From NCBI GenBank assembly GCA_003427395.1, contig BFEA01000065.1, positions 3,380,002-3,438,798 on the forward strand: DNA of 58,797 bases, written 5' to 3'. Positions 44,784 to 54,201 of this stretch are shown in pieces. A program made the translations under genes and the position numbers. Positions within the stretch are counted from its first letter, which is position 1; each line of letters starts with the position of its first letter. The notes beneath the pieces were generated by a model. It had not been told where the DNA came from. It ran no database searches and worked only from the letters and a program-made list of their open reading frames with translations. The DNA is from Chara braunii (Eukaryota > Streptophyta > Charophyceae > Charales > Characeae).

Positions 44784-44793
44784 AAGTTGTCCG

Positions 44794-45057
44794 GTTTATT
44801 TTTCTGCACAATGTAGTTTTTTTTTTTTTAGAGTTGTTTGGATTCTTTTTCTTTTTACAGGGCCTTCCCTGGCACGGCTGTCTCGGCCACCAAGGTGACC
44901 CAAGTGGCCCGGTTGGTAATGCAGGTCACCACCCACTTGATGGTTTTGAAATTTGGGTGGATTGAAAAGAGATTGTGCATCCCTTCAAAGTTGTTCATTC
45001 GTTCACCGGTGGCTTCAAAAAAATTGACCTCCATGGCTGCCTGTGTGTGCCTTCCAG
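44794..45057. other. Intron end before dynein exon C
   Basis: A T-run at 44817-44829 and unrecognised sequence. The exon C acceptor TGTGTGCCTTCCAG ends at 45057. Confidence 0.4.
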
Positions 45058-45232
45058 CTGGTTGTAGGGGACGGAAAGGTGGCGTGGACAGGCTCGGGAG
45101 CAATGGACCCTCTCCGGGCATACGAGCAACGCTGTACCGAAGAGCTCAATGACATTGTCAGAGCAGTGAGGGGAGAACTGCCACCCCTACATCGCGCCAC
45201 TCTCAGCAATTTCATTATTCTCGATGTTCACA
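45058..45232 (+). CDS. Dynein heavy chain, exon C (end of linker)
   Basis: The 175-nt exon reads LVVGDGKVAWTGSGAMDPLR, then AYEQRCTEELNDIV, VRGELPPLHRATL and IILDVH. The VRGxL...R.TL...DVH pattern is diagnostic of the dynein heavy chain just before AAA1. The donor CACA|GTAAGC at 45232/45233 leaves one base, and exon D begins with AT to make Asn, giving DVHNRDVV. Phase 0 at its start agrees with the phase proposed for the end of exon B. The first 15-20 residues are not recognisably dynein, so a downstream acceptor (for example after GGAAAG at about 45079) is possible. The exon is separated from exon B by 37,228 bases. Confidence 0.88.
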
Positions 45233-45575
45233 GTAAGCAACTCTCCACGTCGAGGACACACCCCAAAAAAAGGGGCTTCTCTCTCTACACTGTCTACACA
45301 ATTGACCTGAAATATTTGGAAAAGTTCTTGGACTGGTAGTATGTATAATTAGTTTTAGGGTTTTTCCTTTTTTTTTTTTTGGAAAAACTTCGAAGTCTGG
45401 GGCACGTGCTAAATGAGGTGATACTAGCATCCCCTCTAAGGGTTTTCCCTAATCCTAGGTTCTTTCCTGTGTTTCTTTTTACTGCTTCATAATTCCATTG
45501 GTTCAAGCTGGTTGTGTGCAACACATTTAAGTTAGAAGAAGAAGAAAGAAGAAAGGAAGAAGAGATTGAAAGGTC

Positions 45576-45671
45576 CTTCGGACCATTTCTCGATTTATGT
45601 GTGTCATCCTTTCACAGGGGCCACACTAATCTCCTCTATATCGTTCCAATTTTAATGGATGTTCGAAGGAC
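45576..45671 (-). pseudogene. U6 snRNA pseudogene (antisense copy)
   Basis: The - strand reads GTCCTTCGAACATCCATTAA, AATTGGAACGATATAGAGGA, GATTAGTGTGGCCCCTGTGA, AAGGATGACACACATAAATC and GAGAAATGGTCC, colinear with plant U6. The ACAGAGA box is changed to ATAGAGG and the AGC triad to AGT, so it cannot work as U6. No U6-type promoter was recognised upstream. Confidence 0.88.
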
Positions 45672-45677
45672 GAAACG

Positions 45678-45766
45678 TCCCTTGGCACATCTGTTAAAAT
45701 TGGAATGATACACAGAAGATTAGCACGGCCCCTGTGCAATCATGACACGCATAACTAGAGAAAAGA
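45678..45766 (+). pseudogene. U6 snRNA pseudogene (sense copy)
   Basis: The + strand reads GTCCCTTGGCACATCTGTTA, AAATTGGAATGATACACAGA, AGATTAGCACGGCCCCTGTG and CAATCATGACACGCATAACT. The 5' stem-loop is shortened and ACAGAGA is changed to ACACAGA. It starts 7 bases from the antisense copy, so the two 5' ends face each other. An unrelated stretch and an A-run of about 28 bases (to 45832) follow, suggesting retroposition as a chimera. Confidence 0.85.
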
Positions 45767-45801
45767 CTGAAAGGGCAAACTGGTGGCATGAGAATGGGGA
45801 C

Positions 45802-45832
<31 letters not shown>

Positions 45833-45874
45833 NNAAAGCAGGCACAAGGCCATGCTCATTAAAAAGAGCATGGA

Positions 45875-45948
45875 TCCAGCTGCCTATCTCAGTTGGTAAG
45901 GCACACAAGTGGCATGTAGGTCTTGGTTTCAATTCCCATATGAGGAGA
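45875..45948 (+). other. tRNA-like sequence beside the LTR insertion
   Basis: CCTATCTCAGTTGGTAAGGC looks like a D-arm/A box and GGTTTCAATTCC like a degraded B box 34 bases later. A perfect hairpin CCATGCTC/GAGCATGG (45850-45873) precedes it. It is a tRNA-derived SINE head or tRNA pseudogene, cut off by the LTR element at 45955. Confidence 0.5.
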
Positions 45949-45954
45949 AGACAG

Positions 45955-47189
45955 TGTGATGACCCGTCCAAACATGGACTGAGACACACGACTGATTTCT
46001 GAGTCTTGCCCATAGACTGAATGCCTTGCTGAGTTCCCCGCCTGCTACTAAGTCTGTGTGTGTACGCTTGCTGGACTGCATGTCTGTCTGAGTGCTGGTT
46101 GGCTTGAGTGTGCGTGTGGCCCGCAAGGGCACTTGCTCGTTCATTGGGCCCTCAGGGCCGGTACTTACCTGTGGCCGTGACATTGAGGAATTGCAGCAGG
46201 AAAAACACTCAAGTAGCGGGTAGGCCGGTACCACACCCTGAAGAGGCAGATGTGCGGGTACTGGAGGCAGAGCAGAAGAAAACAAAAGTGGCATTTTCAG
46301 AGGCCCAGTAGTTGTAGGTTAGGTCTAGGTGGATACCAGTCCAAGCACTGGGTCTAGGGCCTGTACGTGCAATATCAGAGTCTGCAATGATGTTTCCCTC
46401 CGAAAGGGAGGAGGTACCGGTTGCTTGGGAGGCCGCGCAGCCTGGAAGTCACCGCCCGAAGAGGCAAGCAGGCCGGTATATCTCCCAGCCGGGCGAAGAG
46501 CCCGGCCTCTTTCTCGGTGTGCAAGTTTGGCGACACACTGGTTGGAGCGCCGGTTGGAGCAGCGCTATCCAGGAGCAGCGCTGCTGGGGGAAGGAGAAGG
46601 ACACGGAGGAGGAAGAAGGACAGGACGGGGGAGGAGTGCCAGGGGTACTTACCTGGCTATGGTGGCAGCCATCTTCATCACCTTGGTGGGCGCTGCAGCA
46701 GGGAGTCCCCAACTGGGGAGAGCCACACCAAGAAGCTTCAAGGCAGAGTTGGGTATGGTGGCCTGAGTGAAGCAGCCATAGCTGCTTTGCGTTGTGCTTT
46801 GGGCATCTGGGCAAGTCCTAGTAGTCCGCCATAGCCTCGGCCTATGATGAGGAAGGGAGGAGGGGGCATGGCTATGGTGGACCTCAAGTAATGCCGGCAG
46901 TAGAAGAGGAACTCGGACATTGATTCTGCATCAGCCAGTCAACATTGTATTATTATTTCTTGTTGTATGAATAAGAGAAGGGGGAGATAAGGAGGAGGAG
47001 ATTGTTGGGCGAAGAAGAAGAGCTTTGTCATTTGTCTATGCTGGTGAGCATCATCTTTTTCTTCTTTCTTACTTCTTCTTCTTCTTCTAATCCTCTCTCT
47101 CCTCTCAAGTTCATTCATTTCTTTCTGCAATTGGGCAGCATTGTACTATCTGATGGATGTGTATCTCGAAATTGGCGAGGATCATAACA
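45955..47189 (+). repeat. 5' LTR
   Basis: Starts TGTGATGACCCGTCCAAACA and ends GATCATAACA (TG...CA termini). It lacks a 48-base internal duplication present in the 3' LTR and otherwise matches it with scattered substitutions, so insertion is not very recent. A promoter should lie here, but no TATA box could be assigned with confidence. Confidence 0.95.
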
Positions 47190-47190
47190 T

Positions 47191-47202
47191 TGGTATCGGA
47201 GC
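47191..47202 (+). promoter_or_regulatory. Primer-binding site for initiator Met tRNA
   Basis: TGGTATCGGAGC, one base after the 5' LTR end, matches the plant initiator-Met primer site TGGTATCAGAGC with one change. This is where minus-strand synthesis would start. Confidence 0.9.
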
Positions 47203-48722
47203 GGATTCTACTTGCTGGTTTGCTGCCCTAACCCTAACCTAAGTGGTTGAGGGCAACACTTAGGGTTAGGGTTGGTTGGTTCAGGGAAGTGGGGCAGAGT
47301 GGCTAAGGGAAGCTGCCCCCACTTGGTTAGGTCATGTGGGGTCAACATTGAACCTAACCAGGTTGCTTGAGAGTGAGATTAGGGTGGCGAGACATTTCGA
47401 GGAGGCTTCATGCGACAATTTGAGAGAGGCGACAGTGAGAGGCACTCGCACCTGGAATCTGACTCAAGAGAGACACTTGGCAACTTAAGGGCTGCCCTCA
47501 AGTAGGCGAGCTGGAGGGTCAGCGGCCACTCAGCATCGACGGACTGCAAGTTGCTACTTTGCTCTTCAGCATCGACGGGGGAATCCGGCGTTGCACTTTG
47601 GTGTTGGAGTCAGACCCTCCTAGGAGATAGGGCACTAGTGTAGGGGTAGCGTTAGAGGGGTCAGGAGGATCACATGAGAGGGGGGTGAGTTCTATTCATC
47701 TCGAAGCTCAAGGCCACTCAGGTAAGTGTCGTGCACCTACGGGATGCCCATGTGTGTGTGCATGGTATGGTTTGTCCTATTGGGGTTACTCTGGGTTTCT
47801 TTTCCTACTCCTCTGTGGTCTTGATTGTGTGATTGAATGTGTGTGATCTACCTACTCACCTGATGGATGGAAAATGAAGTATCTTGATCCGAATGTCGAG
47901 TCTTTTTACAGTGCTTTGTCTTTTCATCTCTGAACGGTTGTAGTCTGTAGGTTCTGCCGGAAGTTGAAATTTCGTTTTTCGGTACGGTAGAAACTGAACT
48001 GAGTCCATGTGGGACTCCTCTTGGTTGGGACCTGGTCGCGGCCTACGTGGGACCTCTGGGACCTAGTGGGACCGGGCCCAAACAAGAAGAGCCCTTTGGA
48101 CCCAAATCAGTTTGGCATTAGTCCATTGTCTTCCTGACTGAGATCCGGAGTTTTATTCTTATTGGTTAGGACACCCACTGCCGAGGGGATCTCGGCTGAG
48201 CCGTTTCACATGCTTTTGGTTGCATCGTCCGTGGCTTGACTCGCACCCTGTACACCACTCAATTCTCCGTTGTTGCATTCAGTCACTCGTTGTTTGATTT
48301 GCTGCACGGTCACGAAGCTGGTCATACTGTACTCGAGAGGACCTCGTATGGAGTCTCATCAGACTGGGTCGCTGGATCAGACCTCTCATGTGAATTTGTT
48401 TGCTGTTCTTTGGTTTGCTGCTCTTCAAGTCCAAATGAAATGTTGCTCCCGGCTAGGAGTTTTACCTTCTCTTCTCTGAGTTTTTCAGTCTGTTTCTCTG
48501 AGTTCATTTCCGATGCCCGTGGAGACTCGCAACCAGAAATAAGAGAGAGAGAGGAGGGAGAGAGAAAAGGAAGAGAGGGAAAGTGACTGTCTGGGGTGGG
48601 CAAGGACTGGGAAACGGAGTGTTCATCCAAGCGAAAAGGGGAGTGTAGCTCTTGAGAGTCTGATTGATTCTTTTGCTGATTGGCGTCTCTCCGATCCACC
48701 TGCCGACGACAACGGTCCGAAA
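47203..48722 (+). other. 5' leader of the LTR retrotransposon
   Basis: About 1.5 kb between primer site and gag without coding features. 47224-47275 contains CCCTAACCCTAACCTAAGTG and, inverted, ACTTAGGGTTAGGGTTGG, a telomere-like hairpin. Long leaders carrying packaging signals are usual in Ty3/gypsy elements. No specific motif was identified. Confidence 0.5.
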
Positions 48723-49835
48723 ATGGCCCAGCCACAACTAACCTCAGTCCAGTGGAAGGCCCTGTTAGATGCAACCAGCGATGCGGAGAAACCGTATCTG
48801 CAAACACTCCTAGATAGTGCCATCAAAAGGGAACAGGAGACATAGAAGGAGAGGAAGGAATTGCTGCTGAAAAGTCGGGAGGCCATCTTGGAAACTGTCC
48901 CCTCACTGACCAAAGAGCAGTATGGGGAACAACTGCAGTCCATACTTACCGCTATCGTCCAAGTCCGAAGCCTTGAAGATCATACCACTCAGATCGCCGA
49001 AGTCTTCGCAAAATTGCAGAAACTTCAAGAGGATCTGACTGAGATGACCGACAAGTACCGTGACTTGACGATAAAGGTTGCTGCGTTGCGACAAGCCCAA
49101 GCGGTCAATCCTCTTCCTCTACCCCCTGGTTACGGAGCTGCAATTGAAACTAACTATGCCCCTCTTACCGTATCTTCTTCTACTTCTTTCTTGAGTATGA
49201 TGGCAAACCCCTCAGGACCTGCAACACGTGCAGATTCCGCTGTTGTCGTAACAAGCAATGATGCAGGAAATTTTGCAACTGCTGCAGCCCCAAGATCTGA
49301 ACCAGTAGGTGCTGGTCCCAGCCACGCCGGTCCCTATGTGGATCGAAAGGCGGTGCAAATACCGTCTAAGTATGACGACAAAGAAGACGTTGAATTCTGG
49401 ATCAGCTCCATGAGGGCATATTTTGAGGTTCTGGGAACTCAACTTGAGACCCAGTCCGTGATCATGGGAATGAATGTCGAGCCTGTTGTACGGGGCTTCC
49501 TAGAGGTCTAAGCTACGCAAGCTAGGGTGCCTAAGATAGAACTGACAAGGTGGCTTAAGGCCATCCCGGTTGCCTCCCTCGAGGAACTCCTCATTTCCCA
49601 ATATATGGATCCACACGCCGCAGCAAGGGCAAGAAGCCAGCTTGATAAAATTAAACGCAGCAAGTGGATGGGCTCCATGAAAAGCCTGCAGACCTACCTC
49701 AGTAAGATGTTTGCTACACCCGGGTTAGAATTGACTGACCAATCTTGCTTGGATGTGGTCAAAGGCGCGGTCCCCACCAGTTTCACTAATCGCCTTAGCA
49801 GGAACTTCATTGGGTTGACTGGTTCACTCTTATGA
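48723..49835 (+). pseudogene. Ty3/gypsy gag (capsid)
   Basis: The frame opens at an ATG (MAQPQLTSVQWKALLDA), has a stop at codon 41 (48843) and another at 49509, and continues in the same frame to 49835. An N-terminal helical segment (LQKLQEDLTEMTDKYRDL) precedes the capsid-like region DVEFWISSMRAYFEVLG and WMGSMKSLQTYLSKMFATPG. The product would form the virus-like particle and bind element RNA. After about 49830 the frame shifts. Two stops plus frameshift make it non-functional. Confidence 0.88.
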
Positions 49836-50220
49836 AGGACATAGTCAGTCTTGAGGCTATAGACCTCGTTTCCACAGCAGGCGGCAGGCGGTTCAAAGGC
49901 AGCAACCATTTTGTTTTGCATGACCTGCTGGGGCTGAAGAAGAGGCCGATGCAAATGACCCCACTCTTGGTGACGACCAAGAATAGGACACTGATACAAC
50001 ATGTTCGTTAGCCCATAAGTCTGACGCAAACCAAGAAGAAGAAAAATCCACTGCCTTTAAAAAGACTGCCAATACAAAGGGACCAAATCGGAATGCAGGG
50101 AAAAACTATGTCCAGCTTCCCAAGGGAATCAAAATCCCAGCAAAACCGGAGGATGTGGCCACTAAGCCGTGGGTCGATCTCCACATCACTGAAAATGATT
50201 GGCGGGGAAGACTCAAGAAG

Positions 50221-50265
50221 GGGGTATGCCTGCATTGCCAGAAACCGAACCATAAGGTACAAGAT
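50221..50265 (+). pseudogene. Gag nucleocapsid zinc knuckle (CCHC)
   Basis: In a frame not open over any length, GVCLHCQKPNHKVQDC gives a perfect CX2CX4HX4C knuckle. It marks the C-terminal end of Gag, about 390 bases after the capsid frame breaks, and shows that at least one frameshift lies between. Confidence 0.9.
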
Positions 50266-50399
50266 TGCTATAGGCTGCAGGGAAACCAGACCCGGGCGTA
50301 GAGTCGATTTCAGCACACTCTACAGCAAGGCAGACTGAATCTGATGCAAATCAACAGTCCTCCCTTGAAGCCCAATCATCTGCTGAAGCCAAGGCTGAA

Positions 50400-51123
50400 G
50401 TGTGTAGAGTCTTGTATGCCGAGCCTTGGAAGGAGTCTGGGACGGTCAACTTCCACTACCACTTGGAGCATTGGGCTGAGATGAAACAGCAGCATGCCGA
50501 AGGGACAGTGAAGTTGATCTTCTTCAAACTTCTCATAAACCACCGCTATCTCCGTGTCTTGATTGACTGTGGCGCTACTACTAACTTTATGTCACCTCAT
50601 GGGATATGCAAAGTGGGCTTGGGAATGAAGCAAGTGGCCTTGCAGAACCCTTGCCGAACCCAAGTTGGCAACAAAGAAGTTGTTTCTTCTACGCATGCAG
50701 TCAAAGGTGTGCGCACTACCTTTGACAAGGACAAAACTGTCACACACGTGTTGAACTTCCATGTCCAAGTGCCCCTTCGACGTTGTCCTTGGCTTGGGCT
50801 GGCTGCAGTCCCAGTGCGAATGGACCAAGTGGAAGGAGTCACTTTTCATGGTCAAAGATGCTCAAGGGAACGAGTTCCCCGTCCTCTTGGATGAGAAGCA
50901 CGAGTCCCCAATGATTTTTCTGAATGCTATGAAGTTCTGCAAGAAATGGCACAATCACAAAGAGGACGAACAGTTGTATGTTGCCTTTGTTCGTCCTACC
51001 CATGTGCCATCTACTTTTGCGGTTAATACCACTACTACTTCGGCTAGTGATTCTACTTCTAGTACTTCTACTTCTAGCACCCCTACTTCTCTACCTTCTA
51101 CTAGTCCAAATGATCCTACTTAA
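50400..51123 (+). pseudogene. Ty3/gypsy aspartic protease
   Basis: LRVLIDCGATTNFMS is the retropepsin active site (D[ST]GAT class), with Cys where Ser or Thr is usual. After a frameshift near 50765 the flap-side motif FDVVLGLGWLQSQ follows (compare D-ILGMDWL). A Thr/Ser-rich linker runs to a stop at 51121. The enzyme would cleave the Gag-Pol polyprotein. Confidence 0.88.
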
Positions 51124-52563
51124 GATTCGGTCGCCTCTATTCGCAACGTGCGACCTGATCTAGGTGATCCCTTTGCTGATCCTCCACCTCCACCGGTTCC
51201 ACCGAACATCCAAAACCTACTCGATCCGCTCCCGGAAGTTCTGGCCGAGCCACATGGAGTCCCCACGCGATCGGTCTGACACACCATCGAGTTGGTCGAG
51301 GGTGTTGTTCCTCCAAAGGGCTGCGTATACCGAATGGGACCCAACGAGTTGGAGGAACTCCGACGACAGATTGGCGAAATGATTGACAAAGGGTGGATCA
51401 AGCCTAGTGAGTCTGAATTTGGTGCTCCTGTGTTGTTTGTTCCGAAGAAAGGGGGCAAGCTCCACATGTGTATTGACTATCGTGGTCTAAACCGCATCAC
51501 AAGAAAAAACGCCTATCCATTGCCTCGCATAGATGACTTGCTTGATGCCGCAAGTGGGTGCAAGATCTTTTCCAAGATCGATCTCAAGTGTGGCTACCAC
51601 CAGATTGAAGTCGATCCTGCGGACCAGCACAAGATTGCGTTCAAAACACGCGATGGGCTTTACGAATTTACCATAATGCCCTTCGGTCTCACGAACGCAC
51701 CAGCCACCTTCCAAAGCTTCATGGACAAGGTCCTCCGTGAACAGATTGGTCGGTTCGTGGTGGTATACCTCGATGATATACTGATCTTCAACAAATCCAT
51801 GGAGGAACACCTCAAGCACCTCAAGGAAGTGCTCACTATCCTCAAGAAGACGCAACTTCATCTCAACCTAGAGAAATCTGAGTTTGGGAAGGATAGCGTC
51901 ATCTATCTTGGGCATAAGTTGTCTGCTGCCGGCCTAGAGCCTGAGGCAACCAAGGTTGAAGTCATATGCAATTGGCCTCAGCCCGGGAACATCCGTGAAC
52001 TGCGCTCTTTTCTTGGTCTCGCGTCATGCTATCGGAAGTTTGTGCCCTGCTTCTCTATTGTTGTTCGTCTGTTGTCCCGGTTAACAAGTAAGAATGTTCC
52101 CTACTCTTGGGACACCGCATGCAAGGACGCCTTTCAAGCTTTGGAAGAAGCTTTGGTAAGTTACCCAGTACTCCGCATTGCAGATCCCAAACTCACATTC
52201 GTAGTTACTACGGATGCAAGTCAGTATGGAATCGGCGCAGTGCTGCAGCAAGATGGTGGCGATGGCCTACGGCCGCTCGAATTCTACAGCAAACGCATGC
52301 CCAACGTAAAGGTAGCCACTTCCACCTACATGCGCGAGCTCTATGCTCTGCGTATGACTTTGGACCATTGGAAGCACTATCTTTTGGGATGCCACTTCAA
52401 AGTGTTCTCAGATCATGAGACTCTGAAGTGGATCAAGGAGCAAACTACACTGTCCCCTATGTTACTTCGCTGATTCCGTGAAATTAACATTTTTGACTTT
52501 GAGTTGAGACACAAAAAAGGTTGTTATAATCGAGTTGTTGACGCATTGTCTCGCCACCCTGAG
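51124..52563 (+). pseudogene. Ty3/gypsy reverse transcriptase and RNase H
   Basis: In one frame: a Pro-rich linker, a stop (TGA, 51277), then the RT. Motifs are GAPVLFVPKKGGKLHMCIDY, FSKIDLKCGYHQIEV (motif A), MPFGLTNAPATFQSFMD (motif B) and FVVVYLDDILIFNKS (YLDD catalytic pair). Connection and RNase H follow: VTTDASQYGIGAVLQQDGG (Asp), MRELYALRMTLDHWKHYL (Glu), VFSDHETLKW (Asp) and VVDALSRHPEY. A TGA at 52471 interrupts the end of RNase H. All catalytic residues remain, so inactivity comes from the stops. Confidence 0.95.
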
Positions 52564-53700
52564 TACATGACTTGCCTTGTGAAGTCCTACGACCTCCGGA
52601 GGAAACTGAAGGAGGAGCTCGTAGAGCATACAACCAAGGATCCGGAACTTAGTCCCATCCTTGAGCGGCCGCGGGCTGATCCTAGCAGTCAGCCCGATTT
52701 TCACGAGTATGGAGGACTGATTTTCCGCTGCTACAGGAACCACAACCGCTTGTATGTACCCAACCATGAGCCTCTCCGCACGCACTTTCTGGATTTGGCT
52801 CATGGCCGGAGCGGACACTTCGGCATGGCAAAGATGTACGCAAATCTGCTGAGACAGTTTGATTGGCCTGACATGAAAAAGACTGCTGAAAAGTTTGTGG
52901 TTGAATGTCAAGTCTGTCAACGAATCAAACCATGCAGACAAAAGCCCATGGGGCTACTCACACCCCTTCCTATCCCCAAAGGTCTCGGGGAGTCCGTCTC
53001 CATCGACTTCACCGACTTGGGAAAGGGAAGTAAGAACGGCTACTCACAAGTCATGGTGATTGTTCACCGATTCTCTAAGTTCCTTAATCTGATTCCTTTG
53101 CCACCTCACGCTCCAACATAACTAGTGATCCGTGAGTTCCAACAAGAGTACATTCTGCAGCTCGGAACCCCGAAGACTCTTGTGAGCGATTGGGATTTGC
53201 GCTTCATTAGTACTGAATGGAAGGACTTCACGTCTCAACTAGGGATCAGACTGTGTATGACATCTGACCGACACCCCGAAGCCAATGGTTTGGCTGAAGA
53301 TATCAACCAGACTGTGTTTCAACTTCTCTGCCCCTTGATTATTCCGGATCAGGAAACATGGGATGAAGAACTGTATTAGGTTAAGGGGTTATACAACCAC
53401 TCCGTCCATTCCGCCACCGGCATGACACCCAACAGGTTGCATTACGGTTGGCAGATCCGTAATCCGCTCTCCTACCTATTCCCTGAACGGCCAGCTGGCT
53501 TAACAACCGACAGGCCTGGCTTCAGGGCCAAGTATGATCGCTTGCTCAAAGTTGCCATTGCAGCAATGACCAAGCGACAACACGCCATGATCCATCATGC
53601 AAACAAAAGGTGCCGACCGTCGGATATTCAGGTAGGAAGCTATGTCTGGGTCAAGATGTCTGAATTTTCAGAAGAAGAGGGAGTCTCTCGAAAAACTTCT
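52564..53700 (+). pseudogene. Ty3/gypsy integrase
   Basis: The frame continues. The zinc-binding HHCC region appears as LAHGRSGHFGMAKMYANL with CQVCQRIKP. The catalytic core has SIDFTDLG (first Asp), TLVSDWDLRFIS (second Asp; SDWD instead of the usual SDRD), and HPEANGLAED with the third acidic residue position. Stops occur at 53119 (TAA) and 53377 (TAG) in the same frame. A GPY/F-type region begins near 53640, where the frame changes. The enzyme would insert the cDNA into the genome. Confidence 0.92.
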
Positions 53701-54160
53701 CCCACTTTACTATGGTCCGTGGGAACTTTTGGATGTGATTGGCGAAGATCACTTTGGCCCTTCGTACGTAGTTGATGTGCCAGCCCATCTGCGCACATAC
53801 TCTGTGTTTCATGCATCAAAACTATACCTCCACCGTCACGCTAAGACGTTCGATTATCACGAAGACATGATCCCTCGTGCAATCAAAGACGGGCATGAGA
53901 TAGACAAAATTAAACAACACGTAGGGACGGGACGCAACAGACAATACCAGGTTCACTTCATGTATCACCCGTTGGACGATCTGTACGACATTTCCAAGAA
54001 GGAACTGCTACGCAGCGCACCACGCATTGTTAAAGCCTACGAGCGACAAATCGCAGCTAACGCTACTCCTAAGATCTCCACAAGGCTTACTGCGACGGAG
54101 TATTCTAGGAACCTCTTTGCCTTGCTTGCTTACGATGCGTTTGTCGAGGACTCAGAATGA
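53642..54160 (+). pseudogene. Integrase C terminus with chromodomain-like segment
   Basis: After the frameshift: EKLLPLYYGPWELLDVIGED and YSVFHASKLYLHRH (the GPF/Y module and the VFHVSxLK motif of gypsy integrases). EIDKIKQHVGTGRNRQYQVH, DDLYDISKKELLRSAP and IVKAYERQ align with the chromodomain pattern of chromoviruses, although the usual Trp of the WKGY box is replaced. Chromodomains guide insertion by binding modified histones. The frame ends in a normal TGA just before the polypurine tract. Confidence 0.8.
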
Positions 54161-54188
54161 GTTACTCGCTCGAAGGGACCTCGCTCTT

Positions 54189-54200
54189 GAGGGGGGGGTA
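54189..54200 (+). promoter_or_regulatory. Polypurine tract
   Basis: GAGGGGGGGGTA lies immediately before the 3' LTR (starting at 54202). It would prime plus-strand DNA synthesis. Confidence 0.92.
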
Positions 54201-54201
54201 G

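Larger units (their letters stand above)
30993..44793 (-). mobile_element. Composite Penelope-like retroelement with pLTRs and hammerhead ribozymes
   Basis: On the - strand, from high to low coordinates: direct repeat R2 (43459-44783), ORF1 with a CCHC knuckle and Pro-rich region, a GIY-YIG-like domain, a reverse transcriptase, then direct repeat R1 (31001-32548). CGAAAGTTGTC is found at both outer edges (about 30992-31002 and 44781-44791) and is the probable target duplication, ambiguous by two to three bases where it overlaps the repeat ends. A 5.9-kb LINE and a 151-bp tail element are nested inside; without them the element is about 7.7 kb. Direct terminal repeats with hammerhead motifs and a GIY-YIG/RT pair are hallmarks of Penelope-like elements. 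GIY-YIG before the RT is the permuted order known from the Chlamys/Naiad type. Family assignment is inference. Confidence 0.8.

Noticed and set aside
48723-53379. Stop-codon reassignment (TAA/TAG as Gln, as in some ulvophyte algae)
   Set aside because: TGA stops occur in the same frames, and the dynein exons and LINE ORFs show no in-frame TAA/TAG used as sense. Ordinary decay is simpler.
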